A DNA stretch of 64,000 nucleotides from Oscillospiraceae bacterium. GTDB lineage: Bacteria; Bacillota; Clostridia; Oscillospirales; Ruminococcaceae. Positions 50,441 to 59,470 of the stretch are shown one piece after another (the first letter of the stretch is position 1; each line of letters opens with the position of its first letter). The notes beneath the pieces are model-generated. The model had not been told where the DNA came from. It did no database searches and saw only the letters and a list, made by a program, of their open reading frames with translations. The stretch spans positions 62,001 through 126,000 of the forward strand of contig JAIHAL010000003.1 of assembly GCA_020054675.1 (NCBI GenBank). The letters are read 5' to 3'. The translations under genes and the position numbers were made by a program.

Positions 50441-52038
50441 TGGGCGGTTCAACTAAAAAACTTTTGAAATTTATAACCTGCGGAAGCGTTGATGATGGAA
50501 AATCCACACTTATAGGCAGAATTCTCTATGATTGCAAATTGCTTTATGCAGACCAAGAGCAGGCGTTGATTCTTGAAAGCCGTTTGGGCAGCCGCGGCGG
50601 CGAAATAGATTATTCCCTATTGCTTGACGGATTGTCCGCCGAAAGGGAGCAGGGAATTACCATTGATGTGGCATACCGTTATTTTACAACGGATATCAGA
50701 AGTTTTATTGTTGCGGATACTCCCGGTCACGAAGAATATACGCGAAATATGGCTGTAGGAGCTTCTTTTGCAGATTTAGCGGTGATACTTATCGATGCTT
50801 CACATGGAGTGTTGACGCAAACGCGACGCCATGCAAGAATTTGTTCGTTTATGGGCATTACAAGTTTTGTATTTGCCGTAAACAAAATGGATTTGGTTGA
50901 TTATGAAAAAGCAAGGTTTGATGAAATATCCGATGAAATATTAGAACTTTGCAAAAGTGTTGGCATTAAAAATTTTTATATAATTCCTTTATCTGCAACA
51001 CAGGGGGACAATGTAACTAAAAAATTTGAAAGAATGCATTGGTATGGTGGTCCAACGCTTTTGGAATATTTAGAAACTGTGGAGATTTTTGATGGAATTA
51101 AAGAAGATGGATTTTATATGCCGGTGCAAAGAGTTTGCCGCCCCAATTCTGATTTCAGGGGATTCCAAGGGCAAATTGAATCCGGAGCGGTAAATGTCGG
51201 GGATGAAATAGAAATTTTGCCTAGTTTGGAAAGGGCGGTTATAAAATCCATATTTGTTTTGGACAAGAAAACCGATTGTGCATTCTTAGGGCAGGCGGTT
51301 ACAATTTGCTTGGATAGAGAAGTTGACATTTCACGTGGATGTGTTTTGCAAAAAGGTGCCCGTTTAAAAACGGCCAAAAATTTTTTTGCAAAGGTTTTGT
51401 GGATGGACGACGCAAAGCTTGCCCCAGGAAGAGATTATTGGATAAAACTGGGGACGAAAATGGTCCCGGCAGTTGTAACTTCAATAAATTGTAAAATTGA
51501 TGTGAACAGCGGTGAAGAAATTTCTGTAAATTCAGCAGATAAAAATGAAATTGTCGGATGTGAAATTGCGCTTTCTGCAATGGCGGCAATGGCGGAATTT
51601 AATACTCATAAAAGCATGGGCGGGTTTATACTTATTGACAGGGTAAGCAATTCTACTTCCGCTTGCGGGATAATTGAAAAAATTATTCAAGAGAAGTCGG
51701 ATGGGGTAGCGCTTGATGATTTTTCAAAAAAAATTTATGTAAAGCTTTTTGATGAATTTCGCTATTATCCTGAAATAGATGCCATTTTAAAAAATTCTTG
51801 TCCGTCTGTTTCATATTTCCCCGGAGATGCACTTCCTCTTTGCTCTGAAGGATTTAATTATCCGCCCGATTTTGATTTGCTTTGCGGGGATATTTTTGCA
51901 AATATCAGAAGAGGCATATTTATTGGATTTGGGGGCAGGGATAAAAAATATCCCTTGATTGATGCAAACGGTTTCGAAATAAAAGAATCCGGAGAAATTG
52001 ATTTTGGCAGATATCGAAAAATAATTGTTAAAAAATAA
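50440..52038 (+). CDS. cysN: sulfate adenylyltransferase subunit 1 (GTPase)
   Basis: A 532-residue EF-Tu-like GTPase that drives CysD. G-motifs are GSVDDGKSTLIGR, AEREQGITIDVAYRYF, DTPGHEEYTRNMA and NKMDLVDY. EF-Tu domains 2 and 3 follow up to about 420. The extra C-terminal 100 residues (YYPEIDAILKNSCPSVSYFPGDAL region) carry no P-loop, so this is not a CysNC fusion and APS kinase is missing from the cluster. That supports direct APS reduction. It is translationally coupled to cysD, and 20 bases lead to the next gene. Confidence 0.95.
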   Translation: MGGSTKKLLKFITCGSVDDGKSTLIGRILYDCKLLYADQEQALILESRLGSRGGEIDYSLLLDGLSAEREQGITIDVAYRYFTTDIRSFIVADTPGHEEYTRNMAVGASFADLAVILIDASHGVLTQTRRHARICSFMGITSFVFAVNKMDLVDYEKARFDEISDEILELCKSVGIKNFYIIPLSATQGDNVTKKFERMHWYGGPTLLEYLETVEIFDGIKEDGFYMPVQRVCRPNSDFRGFQGQIESGAVNVGDEIEILPSLERAVIKSIFVLDKKTDCAFLGQAVTICLDREVDISRGCVLQKGARLKTAKNFFAKVLWMDDAKLAPGRDYWIKLGTKMVPAVVTSINCKIDVNSGEEISVNSADKNEIVGCEIALSAMAAMAEFNTHKSMGGFILIDRVSNSTSACGIIEKIIQEKSDGVALDDFSKKIYVKLFDEFRYYPEIDAILKNSCPSVSYFPGDALPLCSEGFNYPPDFDLLCGDIFANIRRGIFIGFGGRDKKYPLIDANGFEIKESGEIDFGRYRKIIVKK

Positions 52039-52058
52039 GCAAAAAAGGAAGATAAAAT

Positions 52059-52913
52059 GTGGCGGTTGATTATAAATTCCTAAAAGAACACGGTTTTATG
52101 CAGCAAGTGCAAAAAGACCATTTTTCACTTAGAATAGGCGTTGTCGGAGGAAATTTAACTTCTGCGCAATTGAGCGCGATAGCGGATATAAGTGAACAAT
52201 ATGGTGCAGGATATGTTCATTTGACTTCGCGCCAAGCTGCCGAAATACCATTTATTAAATTGGAAGACATAGATAAAATAAATGAAGAACTAACGTCAAA
52301 AGGCTTGAAAACTGCAATGTGCGGGCCGCAGGTAAGGACTATAACCGCTTGCCATGGAAGTTCGGTTTGCCGTTTTGGGTGCATTGATACATATGCGATT
52401 GCATTGGAGCTTTCACAAAGATATGAGGGAAGGCCTTTGCCTCATAAATTTAAATTTGGGATTACCGGATGCCCAAACAACTGCCTTAAAGCTGAAGAAA
52501 ATGATTTTGGGATAAAAGGCGGGTATTGTGTTGAGTGGATTGAAGAAAAATGCAAGCTTTGCGGAATATGCTCAAAAAATTGCCGAAGCGGTGCTATAAA
52601 ACAAACGGAGGATACTCTTTCATTTGATGAAAATAAATGCTCCGGCTGCGGCAAATGCGTAAAATCATGTCCATTTAAAGCTTGGAAAGGCGAAAGCGGT
52701 TATTTTGTATTTTTAGGAGGAACTTTTGGCAACCGCATAGCCAAAGGGGAGAGCTTTTTGCCTCTTGTCCGAACCAAAGAGGAGCTTTTTAAAATTGCCG
52801 ATGCAGCACTGGATTTTTTTGATAAAAATGCAAAACCGGGTGAGCGCTTCCGCTTTACAATTGAGAGGGTAGGGTGGGAAAAATTTAAATCTGAAATATT
52901 AAATTCAATATAA
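52059..52913 (+). CDS. siroheme/4Fe-4S sulfite reductase with two ferredoxin clusters
   Basis: A 284-residue single-chain reductase resembling AsrC and the Fsr catalytic half. The siroheme-coupled 4Fe-4S ligands are in ACHGSSVCRFGC and GCPNNC (C-x5-C and C-x3-C). Between the reductase halves two ferredoxin motifs occur, CKLCGICSKNC and CSGCGKCVKSC. It is much smaller than CysI (about 570 residues), as in anaerobe-type enzymes that take electrons from ferredoxin. It would reduce sulfite from AprAB to sulfide. The start is GTG at 52059 with GGAAG before it; the overlapping ATG at 52056 is out of frame. It is the last gene of the operon. Confidence 0.9.
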   Translation: MAVDYKFLKEHGFMQQVQKDHFSLRIGVVGGNLTSAQLSAIADISEQYGAGYVHLTSRQAAEIPFIKLEDIDKINEELTSKGLKTAMCGPQVRTITACHGSSVCRFGCIDTYAIALELSQRYEGRPLPHKFKFGITGCPNNCLKAEENDFGIKGGYCVEWIEEKCKLCGICSKNCRSGAIKQTEDTLSFDENKCSGCGKCVKSCPFKAWKGESGYFVFLGGTFGNRIAKGESFLPLVRTKEELFKIADAALDFFDKNAKPGERFRFTIERVGWEKFKSEILNSI

Positions 52914-52928
52914 TAGCCTTAAAAAAGA

Positions 52929-52970
52929 CAAATGCCGCAAAGCCAATAAAATTTGACTTTGCGGCATTTG
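52929..52970. terminator. bidirectional terminator between sulfite reductase and tRNA-Thr
   Basis: A perfect 14-base stem, CAAATGCCGCAAAG with CTTTGCGGCATTTG, and a 14-base loop between the convergent units. Confidence 0.9.
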
Positions 52971-52975
52971 ATGTT

Positions 52976-53051
52976 TGGAGCTGGTAGCCGGAATCGAACC
53001 GGCGACCTCTTCATTACGAGTGAAGCGCACTACCGACTGTGCTATACCAGC
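52976..53051 (-). tRNA. tRNA-Thr (anticodon CGT)
   Basis: A complete 76-base cloverleaf can be folded. The acceptor GCTGGTA pairs with TACCAGC, with discriminator T and encoded CCA. The D arm is GCAC/GTGC. The anticodon stem CTTCA/TGAAG carries loop CTCGTAA, so the anticodon is CGT. The T arm is GCCGG/CCGGC with TTCGATT. It reads ACG threonine codons. Its 3' end faces the sulfur island. Confidence 0.97.
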
Positions 53052-53069
53052 GGATAAGACAACATTTTT

Positions 53070-53098
53070 ATTATACACGTGAAAGCTATGGTTGTCAA
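53070..53098 (-). promoter_or_regulatory. consensus promoter of tRNA-Thr
   Basis: On the minus strand TTGACA (53093-53098), a 17-base spacer and TATAAT (53070-53075), a perfect consensus about 19 bases before the mature tRNA. Confidence 0.9.
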
Positions 53099-53117
53099 GC
53101 ATTTTGCTGAGTTTTTG

Positions 53118-53163
53118 AAATAAGCTCCCTCTTTCCGTTCAAAACCGGAAAGAGGGAGCTTAT

Positions 53164-53165
<2 letters not shown>
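53118..53165 (-). terminator. terminator of enolase
   Basis: A perfect 20-base stem (53118-53137 with 53146-53165) around an 8-base loop, overlapping the enolase stop. Its core CTCCCTCTTTCCG is GC-rich and its ends are A/T runs. Confidence 0.9.
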
Positions 53166-54471
<1,306 letters not shown>

Positions 54472-54492
54472 TTAAAAATATTTGCCAATTTC

Positions 54493-54521
54493 AGATTACC
54501 ATATTTTTTATAAATATTCAA
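54493..54521 (-). promoter_or_regulatory. promoter of enolase
   Basis: On the minus strand TTGAAT (54516-54521), a 17-base spacer and TAATCT (54493-54498) with an upstream TGG, about 50 bases before the start. Confidence 0.55.
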
Positions 54522-54579
54522 GTCCATTCTCTATTTCGATATATTGAGTCAGTTTTCCAATATTTTTTTAATAAAGCAT

Positions 54580-54608
54580 TTGTATTTTAAAAATAAATGT
54601 GATATAAT
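54580..54608 (+). promoter_or_regulatory. promoter of the SipW-like gene
   Basis: TTGTAT (54580-54585), a 17-base spacer and TATAAT (54603-54608). Transcription should start near 54615, which rules out the in-frame ATG at 54614 as the start codon. Confidence 0.75.
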
Positions 54609-54652
54609 GTACAATGAATATGTATGTTAACATGAGAAAGGACGATAGCTTT

Positions 54653-55792
54653 ATGCCCGGAAGTTATGGCTTTGGGAAAAGGGAAAAAATAAAATCCGTC
54701 AGTGCGGCGGAAATAATTTTTATAGTTGTGTTTTCTGTTGCAATTATTGTAATGCTCAGCTTTACTTTTTTATTTTCCAAAGAAGGCGTTGCGAGAAAAT
54801 TTTTTAATACTTATATTTATCTTTCGAGGGTTACGGTAATGGAGCCTTCAATTCCGGTAAATTCTGCGGTTTTTGCAAATCCGGATGAAATTTCATCGCT
54901 TGCGCCGGGAATGGTTGTGCTCTTTAAGGTGGAATACAACGATGAGGAAATCGTGACAATTTCAAGAATACAGGAAATCCAGCAGGATGGGGACAAGAAG
55001 TATTACATACTGCGCGGGGATTCAAATCTTGAAACCGAGGCGATAAGGATTCCGGAAGAAAATATAATTGCAAAATGTACAAATGTAAGCGTGCCTTTTG
55101 GAGCGGTGCTTTCGTTTGCAGTTTCCAAGCCGGGAATTTTTACAATCATAATTGCGCCGTGCCTTGCGGTTATAATTTTTCAGATAATACATATTATTCG
55201 CGTAAACAAGTATTCTGAAAGTTATGATGAAGATGATGATGACGAATATGACGATGAGGATGATTATGACGACGATGATGATGACGATGAAGATGAGGAG
55301 GAAGTCCATGCAGGGCAGAGAGGAAATGTCCGGTATTCCGAGCCTCCCGTTAAAAAAATTTACGTTGGGGGAGAGGGCAAAGCGGAATATCTTAAAAATG
55401 CTGCTCCCAATGCGGATTACAGAGATTTAAACGAGGCAATGAGGAATGCCGGAGTTCAAAAAAGGAGCAATATAGGTGCTCCTAACCCTGCGGCGCAAAG
55501 GCTTAACGCGCAGAGGGAAACTGTTAATGAAAATTTCAGGCAAAAGCCTGTTACAAGGGATATGGAATTCTCATCGGAAATTTTTGCTCCAAGACGCGAA
55601 AAGAGCTATTTGGATATAGAGCAGGAATTTGCTCCGCCTCCGGCCGTTAGAAATCCATCCGGGATAACAATTCCCGAAGATGCAAAAAAGCCAAGCAAAA
55701 CGATTGCTCCTCCGCCAAAGCAAAGCAGCAACAAGACTGTTGAAGAACTTATGCGGGCAATAGATAAGGCTCAATCGGGACTTAAAAAATAA
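54653..55792 (+). CDS. SipW-like signal peptidase fold membrane protein lacking catalytic residues
   Basis: A 379-residue protein whose residues of about 58-140 align by eye with SipW/archaeal-type signal peptidases: VMEPSIPVNSAV for the usual SGSMEP-x-IPVGS, ISRIQEI for THRI-x-EI and ILRGDSN for TKGDAN. The nucleophile Ser before MEP is Val and the base His is Ser, so it should be inactive. Membrane helices flank the domain at about 20-40 and 150-175. The cytoplasmic tail has a long Asp/Glu run (about 182-212) and a Pro/Asn/Gln-rich disordered region to the end. The ATG at 54653 with AAGGA before it is chosen over upstream ATGs. It stands alone and its function is unknown. Confidence 0.75.
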   Translation: MPGSYGFGKREKIKSVSAAEIIFIVVFSVAIIVMLSFTFLFSKEGVARKFFNTYIYLSRVTVMEPSIPVNSAVFANPDEISSLAPGMVVLFKVEYNDEEIVTISRIQEIQQDGDKKYYILRGDSNLETEAIRIPEENIIAKCTNVSVPFGAVLSFAVSKPGIFTIIIAPCLAVIIFQIIHIIRVNKYSESYDEDDDDEYDDEDDYDDDDDDDEDEEEVHAGQRGNVRYSEPPVKKIYVGGEGKAEYLKNAAPNADYRDLNEAMRNAGVQKRSNIGAPNPAAQRLNAQRETVNENFRQKPVTRDMEFSSEIFAPRREKSYLDIEQEFAPPPAVRNPSGITIPEDAKKPSKTIAPPPKQSSNKTVEELMRAIDKAQSGLKK

Positions 55793-55799
55793 AAAATTT

Positions 55800-55827
55800 C
55801 CCCTCCCACAGCGGGAGGGGATTTTGT
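55800..55827. terminator. bidirectional terminator
   Basis: CCCCTCCC (55800-55807) pairs with GGGAGGGG (55813-55820), flanked by an A-rich run and TTTTG, between the convergent SipW-like gene and ABC-2 permease gene. Confidence 0.85.
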
Positions 55828-57147
55828 TTACCTGTCTGAATTTATTTGCCTCTTTGCCCTTGATTTTTGCATGAAGTTAAGCGAAGCGGTGAATATTTTG
55901 TCCGAAGTGAAAAGCCTTACGGCAAAGAACATGATTATTATGAATAAAATCACCTGATATGCAAATCCGCCCCAGAAAATTGTCATGTTGTCGAACATAA
56001 GATTGTCCGTTGCGGTAAAGGTATGGGTGAAAGGAATTAAATAAATTAAAATTTTAATTCCAAGCGGGAGAGAATTTATGCTTGTGAACATTGAAAGGAG
56101 ATATGGCAGCATTGCGCAGAGCATTATCGGCATTATTAAGGTTTGCGCCGATTTCGCGTCATTTACCATAGCTCCGAGTATAAGCGCCACACCAAGGGAA
56201 ATCAAAAGCGTCATAAACATCTGCAGGCCAAGCAGAACATAGTCGGCAGGAGCAAATTGAAGCCCAAGCGATGAGAGCATTTTTGAAACTTCGGCAGATG
56301 AACTTATTTTTTCGATTGCCCCGCCTGTCATTCCGTTCATGTACTTTGAAAATCCTATCATGTAAACTCCGGCATTAAGCATTGCCACAATTGCCGCCGC
56401 AAGCATTTTTGCAAGCAGCACCGAAATTCTTGAAACCGGTGCGGAAAGCAGGGTTTCGAGGGTTTTGTCTATTTTTTCAGTGGAAATTGCCGAGATTATC
56501 ATTTGTGACGAGAACATTACAAGTATGAAAATAACAATCGGCAGGAACATATTTTGCATCATAGTAAGGCTTGATACTGCGCTATATGAAATTTCAGCCG
56601 ACCTGTCTTTTATCACAGTGATGTCCTTTACAAGCACAGGCTCTTTTACCGTTGTTATGTCATTGTCTGAAAGCCCGTAGTTTAAAAGCAATGTGCTTGA
56701 AACCGCCTCTTTGATTATGTCGATTACGGCGGAATTTTTCTCGCTGCTTATCGTGCCGGAAAGTGATGAATTTCTCATTACATTTATGAATTTAAGTTCC
56801 GCCTGCTTTTTGTCTTCAAGCACGGTTTTTGTAAAACCCTCCGGAATTATTACAAGGCTGTCGGAATTTATGTTTTTCATAAGCTTTGCAGGGTCCGATT
56901 GGTCCGACGGAGAAACCTTTATTACCTTGTTCCCCTGATTTTCAATGGCTTGCAGGACGGAATTGGTGAATGTTGTATTGTCCTCATCGCAGACGGTTAT
57001 TTCGGAAGACGACATAGCCTTTTCCATAACGTCACCCATTATTGTGCCAAGTCCGTAAAAAATCACAAGCGTTATTACCATTCCCATGATGGTCTGTGCT
57101 GAAAGCAAATCTTTAAGCTCTTTTTTAAGAAGATTAATGAATTTCAT
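55828..57147 (-). CDS. ABC-2 type exporter permease, NatB/YhaP-like
   Basis: A 439-residue ABC-2 membrane subunit. The first helix (IMGMVITLVIFYGLGTIMG) is followed by an extracellular domain (residues of about 40-190) and five further helices from about 200. The stretch SAISTEKIDKTLETLLSAPVSRISVLLAKMLAA (in parts) is the hallmark cytoplasmic loop of the NatB/DrrB-like group. The gene overlaps the ATPase gene by 14 bases. It may export sodium, a lipid or a peptide; the substrate is not known. A single copy implies a homodimer. Confidence 0.9.
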   Translation of the reverse strand: MKFINLLKKELKDLLSAQTIMGMVITLVIFYGLGTIMGDVMEKAMSSSEITVCDEDNTTFTNSVLQAIENQGNKVIKVSPSDQSDPAKLMKNINSDSLVIIPEGFTKTVLEDKKQAELKFINVMRNSSLSGTISSEKNSAVIDIIKEAVSSTLLLNYGLSDNDITTVKEPVLVKDITVIKDRSAEISYSAVSSLTMMQNMFLPIVIFILVMFSSQMIISAISTEKIDKTLETLLSAPVSRISVLLAKMLAAAIVAMLNAGVYMIGFSKYMNGMTGGAIEKISSSAEVSKMLSSLGLQFAPADYVLLGLQMFMTLLISLGVALILGAMVNDAKSAQTLIMPIMLCAMLPYLLSMFTSINSLPLGIKILIYLIPFTHTFTATDNLMFDNMTIFWGGFAYQVILFIIIMFFAVRLFTSDKIFTASLNFMQKSRAKRQINSDR

Positions 57148-57868
57148 GTTCTTTTACCACCCTTTCAAAGACTTCTTCAAGATTTGCCGCATTGTAGCGT
57201 TCTTTAAGCTCATTAGGCCTGCCTGTAACCATAAGCTTTCCGCCGGTTATTATGCCGACCTTGTCAGAAACGAACTCTATTTCAAGCATGTTGTGGGAGC
57301 TGAGAAGAAACGACATTCCTCCCGCGGCAAGCTCTTTTATCATCTTCCTTATTTCAAGCGCGTTTATTACGTCCAGTCCGGAAGTCGGCTCGTCAAGTAT
57401 CGCAAGCGCCGGCGAAGTCATTACCGCGCGCGCAAGCAGAAGCTTCCTTATCATTCCGCGGCTGTAGCCTGAAATTTTTTCATCCAGCCGCTCTCCCAGC
57501 CCGCAGATTTTTTCCGCCTTTTGCACATATTCTTTTGCCATCTGCGGGTCGTTTGCGAAAATTCCCGCCATAAAGTTTAAATATGCCTTTCCGGTCATGC
57601 TTTTGTATGCGCCTGCTTCGTCGGGAAGATATGTTATGTTTTCTCTTACTTTTTCAGGATTTTGAAGTATGCTGAACCCGTTTACTATGGCATCCCCGGC
57701 GGTCGGCTTTATTAAGGTTGAAATCATTCTTATCGTGGTGGTTTTGCCGGCTCCGTTCGGGCCTATCAGCGCAAATATCTCGCCTTTTTCAATTGAAAAG
57801 CTGACATCGTTTGCGGCAAGCACTTTTGTGTATTGCTTTGTCAGCCCTTTTGCTTCCAATACTGGCAT
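57134..57868 (-). CDS. ABC exporter ATP-binding protein, NatA-like
   Basis: A 244-residue ATPase that pairs with the ABC-2 permease. Walker A is GPNGAGKTTTIRM, the Q-loop LPDEAGAY, the signature GYSRGMIRKLLLARA, Walker B LAILDEPTSGLD and the H-loop LSSHNMLEIE. The signature has GYSRG in place of LSGG, common in NatA-type proteins. GGAGGGAAT precedes the ATG at 57868. An upstream extension of 23 codons would run through the promoter. Confidence 0.93.
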   Translation of the reverse strand: MPVLEAKGLTKQYTKVLAANDVSFSIEKGEIFALIGPNGAGKTTTIRMISTLIKPTAGDAIVNGFSILQNPEKVRENITYLPDEAGAYKSMTGKAYLNFMAGIFANDPQMAKEYVQKAEKICGLGERLDEKISGYSRGMIRKLLLARAVMTSPALAILDEPTSGLDVINALEIRKMIKELAAGGMSFLLSSHNMLEIEFVSDKVGIITGGKLMVTGRPNELKERYNAANLEEVFERVVKEHEIH

Positions 57869-57908
57869 CTTAAATTCCCTCCATTTATTGTGTGCATATT
57901 GTATATAT

Positions 57909-57937
57909 ACAGTAGCACATAAATTTTCCTTTGTCAA
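57909..57937 (-). promoter_or_regulatory. promoter of the NatAB-type operon with palindrome at the -10
   Basis: On the minus strand TTGACA (57932-57937), a 17-base spacer and TACTGT (57909-57914). TGTATATATACA (57900-57911 region) is a palindrome touching the -10, and shorter GTGC/GCAC arms lie outside it. This resembles sites used by GntR-YtrA regulators of such exporters, but no GntR gene is in the window. Confidence 0.55.
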
Positions 57938-58009
57938 TAGGTTTTTTGAATTTTTTTCCCTTAAAGGTGGAATAATACTTTATCATTGAACGGATGCGGG
58001 GAAGATTTT

Positions 58010-58711
58010 ATGCAGAAATTTATCAGTTTAAAAGATGTATATAAAATATACTTTCAAGGGGAGCATGAGGTAAGGGCGCTCAACGGAATTTCGCTGGATA
58101 TTTCGCGCGGCGAGTTTGTTGCTGTGGTGGGAAGCTCCGGTTCGGGAAAATCCACCTTGATGAATATGCTTGGATGTCTTGATATGCCGACGAAGGGAGA
58201 TTATTTTCTTGACGGAAAGAGCGTTTTGGGACTTGGCGACAAGGAGCTTTCCGGAATAAGGAACAGGGAAATAGGCTTTATTTTTCAAGGCTTTAACCTT
58301 GTTCCCGGACTTACCGCGTTTGAAAACGTGGAGCTTCCGCTTGTATACAGAGGAGTTCCAAAAGGAAAAAGGCGTGAAATTGCAATGAGGGCGCTTGAAA
58401 AAGTTTCGCTTGGAAACAGGGTTTCGCATAAGCCGTCGCAAATGTCTGGGGGCCAGCAGCAAAGGGTGGCAATCGCAAGGGCGCTTGCCGCCGAACCGGG
58501 GATAATCCTTGCCGATGAGCCGACGGGGAATCTTGACAGCCGTTCCGGCAGCGAGGTGATGAGGGTCCTGCTTTCATTGAACCGGATGGGGAAAACAATA
58601 ATTTTAATAACCCATGATGAAAATATTGCCAAGCAGGCGAAGAGAATTATAAGGATATCCGACGGAAAAATTGTTGAAGACGTTTTAGTAGGAAATGAAA
58701 TTTATTCCTGA
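58010..58711 (+). CDS. MacB/LolD-type ABC ATP-binding protein without adjacent permease
   Basis: A 233-residue ATPase of the MacB/LolD/BceA group: Walker A is GSSGSGKSTLMNMLGCLD, GFIFQGFNLVPGLTAFENVELPLVYRG (in parts) is the group signature, the C-loop is MSGGQQQRVAIARALAAEP, Walker B ILADEPTGNLD and the H-loop ITHD. Usually a FtsX-type permease follows, but the next gene 226 bases on is a sigma factor, so its partner is elsewhere. GGGGAAG precedes the ATG at 58010; an upstream ATG in frame lacks a site. Probable roles are efflux, antimicrobial resistance or lipoprotein release. Confidence 0.92.
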   Translation: MQKFISLKDVYKIYFQGEHEVRALNGISLDISRGEFVAVVGSSGSGKSTLMNMLGCLDMPTKGDYFLDGKSVLGLGDKELSGIRNREIGFIFQGFNLVPGLTAFENVELPLVYRGVPKGKRREIAMRALEKVSLGNRVSHKPSQMSGGQQQRVAIARALAAEPGIILADEPTGNLDSRSGSEVMRVLLSLNRMGKTIILITHDENIAKQAKRIIRISDGKIVEDVLVGNEIYS

Positions 58712-58791
58712 AAAGCCATAAAAATTATAATTTTTGCAGCAAAATCACCTAATTGAAGGTAGAAAATACAGATTTTTTTAATTTTTCTTAC

Positions 58792-58829
58792 AAAGTTTAA
58801 TTTGCGTTGCAACAAATTAAGCTTTTTTT
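58792..58829 (+). terminator. AT-rich terminator-like hairpin
   Basis: AAAGTTTAATTTG pairs with CAAATTAAGCTTT (one G-T wobble) around an 8-base loop and continues into a T-run. It lies 80 bases after the orphan ATPase gene and is its likely terminator. Confidence 0.6.
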
Positions 58830-58851
58830 CTCACTAATTAAATGACAGGTC

Positions 58852-58880
58852 TTTAAAGGAGAGCGGGAATGTGGTATAAT
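58852..58880 (+). promoter_or_regulatory. promoter of the ECF sigma operon
   Basis: An extended -10, TGGTATAAT (58872-58880), with TTTAAA (58852-58857) at 17 bases. It looks sigma-A-like, not of ECF type. Confidence 0.6.
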
Positions 58881-58936
58881 ATCACTAACAATCTGTTTGC
58901 GGAAGCTTTCCGTTGGACAGAATATGAGGTGATTAA

Positions 58937-59455
58937 ATGAGCTTTGACTTTTCAGAAACGGTCAAAAAGGCGCAAAGCGGAGATGCCGATGCGTTTGCAA
59001 GGCTGTATTCGCTTGTATATAAAGATTTATACCACATCGCCCTTTGCAGTCTGAGAAACCAGCATGATGCCTGCGACGCTGTGAGCGAAGCGGTCCTTGA
59101 CGCATTTACTTCCATAAAAAAATTAAAAGATTTAAATGCATTTAAGGCGTGGATAGTTAAGATTCTCACCGTAAAGATAAAGAAAAAACAACGGGAGTAC
59201 ATAGAAAACAACAACACGCAAGACATAGAAGATGTAGAACAAGAGATAAAAGGCGAGATAAACAACGACGGTTTTGATATCATGGAAGAATTTGCGAAGC
59301 TGGAAAAAACCGAAAGACTTGTACTTTCACTTAATGTTGTGGCAGGGTATACGAGCGATGAAATCGCAAAAATATGCGATACGAACCCTTCCACAGTCCG
59401 CTCTAAGCTTATGAGAGCAAAGACAAAGCTTAAGCAGCGGCTTACTTCGGAATAG
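58937..59455 (+). CDS. ECF-family RNA polymerase sigma factor
   Basis: A 172-residue sigma-70 family protein of ECF size. Region 2 spans about 5-75 (GDADAFARLYSLVYKDLYHIALCSLRN in parts, FKAWIVKIL) and region 4 about 115-170, with SDEIAKICDTNPSTVRSKLMRAKTKLKQRL as the helix-turn-helix. GAGGTG precedes the ATG. It is coupled to the membrane beta-propeller gene 15 bases downstream, whose N-terminal cytoplasmic part may hold the sigma factor inactive. The promoters it serves are unknown. Confidence 0.93.
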   Translation: MSFDFSETVKKAQSGDADAFARLYSLVYKDLYHIALCSLRNQHDACDAVSEAVLDAFTSIKKLKDLNAFKAWIVKILTVKIKKKQREYIENNNTQDIEDVEQEIKGEINNDGFDIMEEFAKLEKTERLVLSLNVVAGYTSDEIAKICDTNPSTVRSKLMRAKTKLKQRLTSE

Positions 59456-59470
59456 AAAGGAGGTATGGCT

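Noticed and set aside
50440-52038. CysNC fusion with APS kinase
   Set aside because: The C-terminal extension has no second P-loop or other APS kinase motif.
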